Assembly: GCA_964490835.1 (NCBI GenBank)
Contig: CAZBEA010000017.1
Location: 1 to 16,875 of the forward strand
DNA: 16,875 bases
Reading direction: 5' to 3'
From: CAZBEA01 sp964490835
GTDB taxonomy: Bacteria; Patescibacteriota; Microgenomatia; Levybacterales; GWA1-39-11
The notes under the pieces: generated by a model
What the model saw: the letters and a program-made list of their open reading frames with translations, nothing else
Told to the model about the DNA's origin: nothing
Database searches by the model: none
Shown here: in pieces, positions 1 through 5,579 of the stretch
Layout: each line of letters starts with the position of its first letter
Numbering within the stretch: position 1 is the stretch's first letter
Program-made: the position numbers and the translations under genes

Positions 1-57
1 TTTCTTGAGACTTCACGTCGTATGTCTATGGATCTGAGTGGGGCAACGTTGCTATAA
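1..57 (+). CDS. 3' end of an unidentified protein (partial)
   Basis: Reading from base 1 in frame 1 gives 18 sense codons and a TAA stop at 55-57. The translated tail is FLETSRRMSMDLSGATLL. The last codons overlap the stop end of the polymer-forming protein on the other strand (its TAG lies at 52-54), a tight convergent arrangement that fits the compact style of the window. The fragment is too short to assign a family, and a chance open frame of 18 codons is possible. The upstream part lies outside the window. Confidence 0.4.
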   Translation, partial: FLETSRRMSMDLSGATLL

Positions 58-1227
58 GATTTTTTTTGCTCTCATCTGGTTGTACGTATCTTTTTTCGCC
101 ATAACAAGAGCCCCGAGTCCGGCAAGAGAACCAATCGTTCCAATAATCCACCCGAATAACGGAATCCAGCTCAAAATTGAGTAAGCAATAAGTCCGATCA
201 GAAGAACGAGATATTTGTTTTGTGCAAAGGTCATGTATTTCTGCAATTTGGTTCCAAGGAATAGAGCGAACATAATTTTTCCGTACATCATAAGAATAAA
301 GTACACGACAATCGCAAGGAGCGCGAGCGGAATTCCAAAAACAGTTACAAGAAGAATGACGATCACAATTGGAGTTGCAACAGAAAATACAAAACCTACA
401 AGAAGACTAAACCAAAATCTTGTTCTCACAGCTTCAATCACATTGGAAGTGTAGCGGGGGGCAAAACCTAAAAGTAGTGCTCCGAAAAGGAACATATTCA
501 CGAGCCAGAATATTGTCCCAAATCCAACAAGCCCCAAGAACGCCTTCTTACCGTCTTCTTTTCCTTTGCGCGCTTGAGCTTGCTCGGGGAGGACTTTTTT
601 AACAGTTGCTCCGTCAATGAGAGCTCCGCCCGATACGTCAAGATCCTCGTCAGAGATGTATACCAAATCACCTTTAATATGAGCGCCGTTGACCAGCGCC
701 AATTTTCCAACGGCCGCCTTTACATTTTTTTCAACCTCACTACCAAGTGTTAGCTGGCCACCGGACATATGAACGCTTTTTCCGATAGGAGAAAGAATTC
801 GAGCATTTCCGACCACACCGTTCAAAGATCCCGAAATTGTTGCCCGGTCGTCGATTAGAAGATTCCCCCCAAGAACAGTTACGTTACCGCCTACTTCAGA
901 CGAAAGAATCACATCGCCACCTGCAACCCGGATGTTGCCTGTGACGGGTCCAGAGATCGTTACCTGGCCGGATGCAGCCAAAATATCACCATTGACCTGT
1001 CCTTCGATGCTTGCTTGGCCTGCCATGATAAAGACATCACCCTTGACGGTTCCGGCTACAGTAACCGCTTCGCCGGTTGCAAAATAATCGTCTTCGATTA
1101 CTTCATCTTTCTCGAGAACTACTTTATTTTCACGGCGGACATTGTTTGGATCTTGGGCGAAGGCGGGAATTGGAAATATTCCAAAGAGTAGAGTGAGGGC
1201 AAGTATGAAGATGAATAGTCTTCTCAT
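52..1227 (-). CDS. Polymer-forming (bactofilin-like) repeat protein with C-terminal membrane segments
   Basis: This 391-residue protein starts with a signal peptide (residues 1-24, hydrophobic core then PAFAQ, a plausible signal-peptidase site). Residues about 45-210 form short repeats of the type G-x-V-x-G-D/N-(I/V), for example VKGDVFIMAGQ and VGGNVTVLGG, as in the right-handed beta-helix of polymer-forming cytoskeletal (bactofilin) domains. Hydrophobic stretches follow at about 229-256, 271-296, 298-322, 338-352 and 353-376. The repeat domain is therefore probably outside the cytoplasm and anchored by a helical bundle, unlike classical cytosolic bactofilins. This architecture is known from uncharacterised bacterial envelope proteins, and a role in the cell surface or envelope is inferred. 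The ATG at 1227 is preceded by a promoter (1238-1266) that leaves almost no leader. It converges with the partial gene at 1-57. Confidence 0.75.
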   Translation of the reverse strand: MRRLFIFILALTLLFGIFPIPAFAQDPNNVRRENKVVLEKDEVIEDDYFATGEAVTVAGTVKGDVFIMAGQASIEGQVNGDILAASGQVTISGPVTGNIRVAGGDVILSSEVGGNVTVLGGNLLIDDRATISGSLNGVVGNARILSPIGKSVHMSGGQLTLGSEVEKNVKAAVGKLALVNGAHIKGDLVYISDEDLDVSGGALIDGATVKKVLPEQAQARKGKEDGKKAFLGLVGFGTIFWLVNMFLFGALLLGFAPRYTSNVIEAVRTRFWFSLLVGFVFSVATPIVIVILLVTVFGIPLALLAIVVYFILMMYGKIMFALFLGTKLQKYMTFAQNKYLVLLIGLIAYSILSWIPLFGWIIGTIGSLAGLGALVMAKKDTYNQMRAKKIL

Positions 1228-1237
1228 ACCTGAGGCT

Positions 1238-1266
1238 ACAATACCACTATTATACTATTCTGTCAA
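1238..1266 (-). promoter_or_regulatory. Promoter of the polymer-forming protein gene
   Basis: Read on the minus strand: TTGACA (1261-1266), a 17-nt spacer, then TATTGT (1238-1243), ending 10 nt before the ATG at 1227. This is close to the sigma-70 consensus at ideal spacing. The start of transcription would fall about 3-5 nt before the ATG, so no ribosome-binding site fits. A TATAAT also lies within the spacer. Confidence 0.65.
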
Positions 1267-1325
1267 GCGATTTGAATTTTCTGAATACAATTCTTTTTCA
1301 AAGTTTGATACCATGGGAGCACTGT

Positions 1326-2018
1326 ATGAAGTTGTTATCTCAACTAACCCCAAAAACAATTCTTCAGGCGATCTTCGTCTTTTGTCTCCTTGTGATTCTC
1401 GGAATGATTCTTGGAAGAGCCGGGGATTATCTAGAAAAAGATATAGTTCAAGGATATATAAGAGGTGCCGGGGTTTGGGGACATCTTCTTTTTGCGATCA
1501 TACTTCTTTTCACTTTTATAATCGCGCCGCTCACGGGGTTCCCGATAGTTGTGGTTGGGATTGGGGCATTTGGTGTGTTGGAGGCAATAGTTCTTACATA
1601 TATTGTTTCTATGGTGGGTGCTGTCGTTAATTTCCAGATCGCAAGACGATTTGGAAGGGGGGCGGTAATAAAATTTGTCGGGGAAAAAGGAATTGAGAAA
1701 ATTGATAAACTGGCTGAAAAATTCGGAATTGAAATGCTTGTTGTCTCACGACTTTTTCAAGGATTTTTATTCGAATGGATATCGTACGCCGCAGGTTTTA
1801 CAAACGTAACATTTAAGATCTTTCTCCTCGTGACTCTTATTGCGTCGACTCCATATTTCATAATTATTTATTTATATGCTTCACACGTGACAGATCTTAC
1901 CGAACTTTTCATAAAAATTGCGCTTACCAATTACGCGCTTGTCCCTATCCCATTTGTATACTTTTTTTATAAAAAGCTTCACAAGAAAAGACGAGAAAGA
2001 CTTGTAAAAAAAAGCTGA
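1326..2018 (+). CDS. VTT/DedA-like (SNARE-associated, TVP38/TMEM64-type) membrane protein
   Basis: From the ATG at 1326 the product is 230 residues and strongly hydrophobic. It opens with a cytosolic stub (MKLLSQLTPK) and a membrane helix. Next is a long apolar block with a Gly-rich re-entrant-like sequence (APLTGFPIVVVGIGAFG) and, later, GAVVNFQIARRFGRG, the arrangement typical of the VTT/SNARE_assoc domain. Two more helices follow, then a Lys/Arg-rich C-terminal tail. Members of the superfamily include lipid scramblases and undecaprenyl-phosphate translocases (DedA branch), and the exact substrate here cannot be read from sequence. An upstream in-frame ATG at 1272 would add 18 residues that look unlike the family, so 1326 is preferred. 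The response-regulator gene begins 18 nt downstream. Confidence 0.75.
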   Translation: MKLLSQLTPKTILQAIFVFCLLVILGMILGRAGDYLEKDIVQGYIRGAGVWGHLLFAIILLFTFIIAPLTGFPIVVVGIGAFGVLEAIVLTYIVSMVGAVVNFQIARRFGRGAVIKFVGEKGIEKIDKLAEKFGIEMLVVSRLFQGFLFEWISYAAGFTNVTFKIFLLVTLIASTPYFIIIYLYASHVTDLTELFIKIALTNYALVPIPFVYFFYKKLHKKRRERLVKKS

Positions 2019-2024
2019 ATTTTC

Positions 2025-2030
2025 TACAGT
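2025..2030 (+). promoter_or_regulatory. -10 element for the receiver gene
   Basis: TACAGT ends exactly 6 nt before the ATG at 2037, and there is no Shine-Dalgarno sequence in the short gap after the preceding gene. This matches the spacing seen before 6771 and 12000 and suggests a leaderless transcript. Co-transcription with the upstream gene is not excluded. Confidence 0.4.
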
Positions 2031-2036
2031 TAATGT

Positions 2037-2414
2037 ATGGCTAAAATTCTCATCATCGAAGACGACCAATCGCTTATTGAGTTGTATCAGCACACGCTTA
2101 TTGCCGAAGGCCATGATGTGTTAACCGCGCACGATGGCGCAGAGGGGCTTGAAAAAGCCAAAATTTTCAGACCCGAACTTGTGATATCAGACTACGTTAT
2201 GCCCAAAGCAAGTGGGATTGATGTATTCATACAAATGAAAAAGGATCCTGCACTGGCCGGGTGTAAATTGCTTCTTGTCACAAGTCTTCTTCTTGATAAA
2301 GAAAATATGAAAGCAATGGGAGCTGATGACGTGTTGATGAAAATTGACATAATGCCTGAAGTATTGGTAAAGAAAGTCGAATCACTTCTGAATCCAGCCC
2401 TGTCCCCGTCATAA
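2037..2414 (+). CDS. Stand-alone response-regulator receiver (CheY-like)
   Basis: The 125-residue protein is a single receiver domain with no output domain. The fold signature runs in order: MAKILIIEDD with the acidic pair at D9/D10, the phospho-acceptor D52 in VISDYVMP, T82/S83 after beta-4 (LLLVTS), and K102. The conserved Lys is followed by Ile (MKID) where most receivers have Pro (KP), a small departure from consensus. It would accept phosphate from a histidine kinase in the cytoplasm and act through protein contacts, or as part of a phosphorelay. No kinase is encoded in the window. It lies 18 nt after the VTT membrane-protein gene on the same strand and is followed by intrinsic terminators at 2543 and 2582. 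Confidence 0.9.
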   Translation: MAKILIIEDDQSLIELYQHTLIAEGHDVLTAHDGAEGLEKAKIFRPELVISDYVMPKASGIDVFIQMKKDPALAGCKLLLVTSLLLDKENMKAMGADDVLMKIDIMPEVLVKKVESLLNPALSPS

Positions 2415-2542
2415 TTTTGTCAAGCAAAAACGACCCACGTAGAGTACAACTCGACTTATAGGATATCACTTGAAGGGAAGTACTAATAATATTGAATTGA
2501 AAATCACTATGTGATAAAGTATTCGGTTGGTGCCCGAAAAAG

Positions 2543-2571
2543 CGCTTATTTTGCATGAGCGTCTTTTTTTT
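2543..2571 (+). terminator. Intrinsic terminator after the receiver gene
   Basis: The stem is CGCTTAT (2543-2549) paired with ATGAGCG (2555-2561), with one G-U pair and a 5-nt loop. A run of eight T follows at 2564-2571. This is a classic rho-independent layout, and the A-run upstream of the stem can pair with the T-run. Confidence 0.75.
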
Positions 2572-2581
2572 GGCCCAAACG

Positions 2582-2603
2582 ATCCCGACTCTGTCGGGAT
2601 TTT
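2582..2603 (+). terminator. Second intrinsic terminator / CCCGAC-type hairpin
   Basis: A perfect 8-bp stem ATCCCGAC (2582-2589) / GTCGGGAT (2593-2600) with a TCT loop is followed by a short T-run (2601-2603). It lies 10 nt after the first terminator and could act as a backup. Confidence 0.55.
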
Positions 2604-2664
2604 GCCTCTTAATAATAGGGGTATGCACTTTGAAAATTCGGTTTGGAAATTAATTATTTGTTTT

Positions 2665-2704
2665 AATGGGATGAAATATTGATCCCATTTATGTTTATTT
2701 TTTG
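2665..2704 (+). terminator. Third terminator-like hairpin
   Basis: A perfect 8-bp stem AATGGGAT (2665-2672) / ATCCCATT (2682-2689) with a 9-nt loop is followed by a T-rich stretch including TTTATTTTTTG. It lies immediately upstream of the PEP synthase leader hairpin. It could instead belong to that leader as a regulated terminator. Confidence 0.4.
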
Positions 2705-2707
2705 TCA

Positions 2708-2864
2708 CTTGACTGTGGCATGGAGAAGGTAAAAGGTGCCTTTTCCCTGCCACGGTCAAGTCTACACTCAACCTTGATCTTGGCAGAAAGGAGGGCTTAG
2801 GCCCATTACAGGAGTCTAGTCCACCAGTCACCAAGGTCAACCAACACACAACACCTCGAGGTTC
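2708..2864 (+). promoter_or_regulatory. Structured 5' leader of PEP synthase (candidate cis-regulatory RNA)
   Basis: The left half folds into one long hairpin. CTTGACTGTGGCA (2708-2720) pairs with TGCCACGGTCAAG (2748-2760), 13 bp with one G-U. After a single T/C mismatch, GGAGAAGG (2722-2729) pairs with CCTTTTCC (2739-2746), 8 bp with one G-U, around a 9-nt loop. A second helix joins TTGATCTTGG (2774-2783) and CCAAGGTCAA (2831-2840), enclosing a small GGGC/GCCC hairpin. An AAAGGAGG-like motif at 2787-2794 lies about 70 nt before the ATG with no start codon at normal distance. The segment just before the ATG is A/C-rich and unstructured. I recognise no named riboswitch class. Confidence 0.5.
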
Positions 2865-5357
2865 ATGTTGACAACACTGGAAGTAACCCCACCGAGTACG
2901 GATGTTTCGCGGGCAAAGCCCAGCGAGCTGAAGTACGTCTACCGGCTCGACGAGCCGGGAGCAGAAGATGCCGCCATAACAGGCGGTAAAGCATCCAGCG
3001 CAGCAAAACTCGCGCAAGGAGGGATTCCGATCCCACCGGCATTCGCGATCAGTCGGTACGTCTGTGACGAGTTCTTCGAGTCCAACGGACTCCTGGGCCG
3101 CTTCACGGGGCAGTACAAGACGATCGATACGCACAACAAACACCTCGTCGCCCTTCGTTCTGAACGGATGATGGGGTGGATCAGCTCGTGCCAACTCTCG
3201 CAGTCCGCGCAGGACGCCATCGACCGTGCACATGCACAAGTCATCGGCGCACACACAGAAGCGGCGTACCGAAGCTCCGCGCTCGGGGAGGATGGAGTAA
3301 AGGCGGCTTTTGCCGGCCAGTACGACTCCGTTCTCTTCGTTGAGCGAAAGCAAGCAGCAGAGGCGACCCGCAAGGTGATCGCATCGCTGCACGGGGAGCG
3401 GGTGATTGGCTACCGTGCAAAGCGAAGGATGGAACAGGCGAACGCCTCGATGCCCATTCTGGTCATGAAGATGGTTCGGTCCAAGATGGCCGGCGTCATG
3501 TTGACCGCTCACAAGGTGACGGGCAACAAGGATCAGATCTACATCGAAGTCGTCTGGGGACAAGGTGAAGGCGCCGTCAACGGCAAGATCACTCCTGACG
3601 TCTACATCCTCGACAAGCACAGCGGTGCATTGGTTGAACACCACGTTGCCAAGCAAGAATGGAAGTACGACAGAGTTGTACGTCCTGACGGCAGCATCGT
3701 GGTCGACCGGGTTGACATCCTTGAGGAGAGAGACCAGAATCGGCGTAAGCTGACAGACGGTCATCTTCGCATTCTCTGGCACTACGCCCGAGAAATCGAG
3801 GACCTCTACGGAGGTCTCCCGATGGATACGGAGTTTGCCTTCGAAGAAGCCACTGAAGACCAGCGTCACGCGGGTCTGGACAATGTGGTCGATGGCGACA
3901 TCTACTACTGCACGCAGGCACGCCCGATCACCAATCTGGGCGGTGTCAGCAAGTCGGTGAACAAGACCTTGTCGACCTTCGTACGCGGCATCCCGGGAAG
4001 CCCGGGCGCCGTCGCAGGGGTAGCACAGGTCATCAAGCGACCCGAAGATCTCCCACTCTTCGTTCCGGGCAACATCCTTGTGATGCCGGAGACGGACATC
4101 CGGGCAGAACCGCAAATGGCCATGGCCAAAGCGGTTGTGACTGATGTGGGTGGTGGAGCTTCGCACGCCGCGCTCACGTGTGCCGAACTCGGTATCCCGT
4201 GCGTCTGTGGGACGGGGGATGCTACGTTGGCGATGGAGAGCGGCAAGACATACACGGTGGACGGCACTCTCGGCCTTGTGTTCGAAGGTGAAGTCCAAGC
4301 GGTACTTGAGGCATACGCCGAAGAGGCCCGCATGCTCGAAATCAAGGCTCGCGGTCTCAAGACGCTCGTCGAGATCGCGGTCAACATCGGCAATCCCCGC
4401 TTGGCCCCATCGGTCGCGCAGCTCTACGCTGATGCGGTCGGACTGGCCCGGGGCGAGTTCATTCTCACGAACAAGATCAAGATCCATCCGCGATGGTTCA
4501 TCGAACACGACAACGAGGAGATGTTCATCACCGCGCTCACCCGCGGCTTCGGTGAAATCTGCTCGGCGTTCGGTTCGCGTCCGGTGCTGGGTCGGGTTCT
4601 TGATCCTCGGGTGGACGAATTCAAGGGGTTGCAGCTGGGGCAGGAGTACCTGCCACACAACTTCAATCCCGCCATAGGCACCCATGGGGCACGCGAGGCG
4701 ATTTACAACCGCCCGCAGTTTCTCATGGAAATGAAGGCGTACGCCGAACTCGCGAAGCGCCACAAGAACTTCGGGATCATGGGGGCGTTCTACAGCTTCC
4801 CGTACGAACTCGAAGAAGTCGCATGGGCGGCTGAGGAGGCGGGTCTTGACTTCAAAGATCCCAACTTCACAGCCGCTATGATGTGGGAGACCGCTGCCAA
4901 CGGCATCGCGCCTCGGGACTTCCTCGATGTCGCTGCCGAGTGCGGTTACTCTTACCTCTCGATCGGCGGCAACGACGCCACTCAAGGCGTTCTTGAAGTC
5001 GATCGGATGCAGACAGAGATCCAAGGATCCTTCAGCCAGTCGCATCCGATCATGCTCGGTTACCACTCGACAGCCATCCTTCTCGGACACGAGTATGGGA
5101 TGAAGGTCGGATTCTGCGGTGACGGCATCAACAAGGACGAGGTCCTCTTCCGGCACCTCATCGAGAAGGGTATTGACAGCGTGAGCCCGTCACCTCCTAT
5201 GGTGCACAAGCTGCGCGTTGATGCAGCACAGATCGAGGCGGAGCTTGTGGGTGCGACCCTCGAGGAGTACCAGGAGCACTTCTACGAGCTGGCTCCCAAG
5301 CTTGCAAAGAAGCAGGGTAAGGAGATGCCCAAGCGGCTTCTCCATACCAACCACTAG
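2865..5357 (+). CDS. ppsA: Phosphoenolpyruvate synthase (pyruvate, water dikinase)
   Basis: It converts pyruvate + ATP + water to PEP + AMP + phosphate, the gluconeogenic entry step, in the cytosol. The 830 residues show the full PPS order. An ATP-binding domain covers about 25-360, with GGKASSAAKL and AYRSSALGEDG...FAGQYDSV. A swivelling phosphohistidine domain has GGGASHAALTCAELGIPCV, with H434 as phospho-acceptor. The C-terminal PEP/pyruvate barrel has SIGGNDATQGVLEVDR and GFCGDG, with C751 as the likely catalytic Cys. The usual CGQ/CGE is CGD here, and length is slightly above the usual roughly 800. TAG at 2817 closes the frame upstream and no alternative start lies between, so ATG 2865 stands; GAGG at 2858-2861 is only a weak ribosome site. 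Composition is strikingly G+C-rich (39 of 60 at 4561-4620, against 14 of 60 at 6421-6480), suggesting transfer from a higher-G+C donor. Confidence 0.95.
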   Translation: MLTTLEVTPPSTDVSRAKPSELKYVYRLDEPGAEDAAITGGKASSAAKLAQGGIPIPPAFAISRYVCDEFFESNGLLGRFTGQYKTIDTHNKHLVALRSERMMGWISSCQLSQSAQDAIDRAHAQVIGAHTEAAYRSSALGEDGVKAAFAGQYDSVLFVERKQAAEATRKVIASLHGERVIGYRAKRRMEQANASMPILVMKMVRSKMAGVMLTAHKVTGNKDQIYIEVVWGQGEGAVNGKITPDVYILDKHSGALVEHHVAKQEWKYDRVVRPDGSIVVDRVDILEERDQNRRKLTDGHLRILWHYAREIEDLYGGLPMDTEFAFEEATEDQRHAGLDNVVDGDIYYCTQARPITNLGGVSKSVNKTLSTFVRGIPGSPGAVAGVAQVIKRPEDLPLFVPGNILVMPETDIRAEPQMAMAKAVVTDVGGGASHAALTCAELGIPCVCGTGDATLAMESGKTYTVDGTLGLVFEGEVQAVLEAYAEEARMLEIKARGLKTLVEIAVNIGNPRLAPSVAQLYADAVGLARGEFILTNKIKIHPRWFIEHDNEEMFITALTRGFGEICSAFGSRPVLGRVLDPRVDEFKGLQLGQEYLPHNFNPAIGTHGAREAIYNRPQFLMEMKAYAELAKRHKNFGIMGAFYSFPYELEEVAWAAEEAGLDFKDPNFTAAMMWETAANGIAPRDFLDVAAECGYSYLSIGGNDATQGVLEVDRMQTEIQGSFSQSHPIMLGYHSTAILLGHEYGMKVGFCGDGINKDEVLFRHLIEKGIDSVSPSPPMVHKLRVDAAQIEAELVGATLEEYQEHFYELAPKLAKKQGKEMPKRLLHTNH

Positions 5358-5377
5358 ACCGGAGCACATGAAGTGAG

Positions 5378-5435
5378 CCGGATATCCAAACCGAATCGTC
5401 GGTTCTTTCCTCTCGCAAGAGGGGATGGAATCCGG
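5378..5435 (+). ncRNA. Three-way-junction RNA structure in the PEP synthase 3' region
   Basis: A closing helix joins CCGGAT (5378-5383) with ATCCGG (5430-5435). It continues past a bulged A with TCC (5385-5387) / GGA (5427-5429). It encloses two hairpins: AACCGA/TCGGTT (5389-5394 / 5399-5404, loop ATCG) and CCTCT/AGAGG (5409-5413 / 5418-5422, loop CGCA). All pairs are Watson-Crick. It lies 20 nt after the PEP synthase stop and shares that gene's high G+C. It may be a 3'-UTR element, a processed small RNA, or part of a termination region, and I know no matching family. Confidence 0.45.
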
Positions 5436-5444
5436 GTCTATCCT

Positions 5445-5525
5445 GGGCTTCTCCGCGATCGCCGCGGATATAAGTCCCTGATGGGCCGTTACGCAATCGG
5501 TCCCCCTGGCGAAGCCAGGGGGATC
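5445..5525 (+). other. Two further strong hairpins downstream of PEP synthase
   Basis: TCCGCG (5452-5457) / CGCGGA (5463-5468) has a 5-nt loop and may be capped from outside by GGGCTT (5445-5450) with AAGTCCC (5472-5478). Next is a very stable hairpin, TCCCCCTGGC (5501-5510) / GCCAGGGGGA (5514-5523) with a GAA loop, extendable by G-U and G-C pairs to 5525. No T-run follows, so it is not a standard intrinsic terminator, though it may protect the 3' end of the transcript or mark a boundary. The high-G+C tract stops here. Confidence 0.55.
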
Positions 5526-5564
5526 ACCACCACTTACACACTTTCGCCCCATAGTCCCATTTGA

Positions 5565-5570
5565 TATAAT
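5565..5570 (+). promoter_or_regulatory. -10 element (TATAAT) for the 5580 gene
   Basis: A consensus TATAAT ends 9 nt before the GTG at 5580. No Shine-Dalgarno motif lies between them, so the transcript should begin at or within a few bases of the start codon. No good -35 was found at 17-18 nt. Confidence 0.6.
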
Positions 5571-5579
5571 TCAGAATTT

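Larger units (their letters stand above)
2415..2864 (+). other. Hairpin-rich intergenic region before PEP synthase
   Basis: No credible gene is present in these 450 bases. The left part (to about 2707) is A+T-rich and holds serial hairpins. These are a small dyad ATCAC-TAT-GTGAT (2503-2515), TTCGG/CCGAA (2522-2538) and three terminator-like stems at 2543, 2582 and 2665. The right part, from 2708, changes abruptly in composition and carries the structured leader of the PEP synthase gene. I could not place a convincing -35/-10 pair for that gene. Confidence 0.7.

Noticed and set aside
2466..5156. Minus-strand open frame of 896 codons opposite PEP synthase
   Set aside because: The + strand protein has complete PEP synthase motifs end to end. 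The antisense frame shows no family features, is Arg/His/Asp/Val-rich in the way a G+C-rich shadow frame would be, and runs through the terminator hairpins. It is a side effect of codon bias.
5501..5525. Intrinsic terminator for PEP synthase
   Set aside because: The hairpin is very stable but no T-run follows on either strand. It is kept as a structure, not called a terminator.
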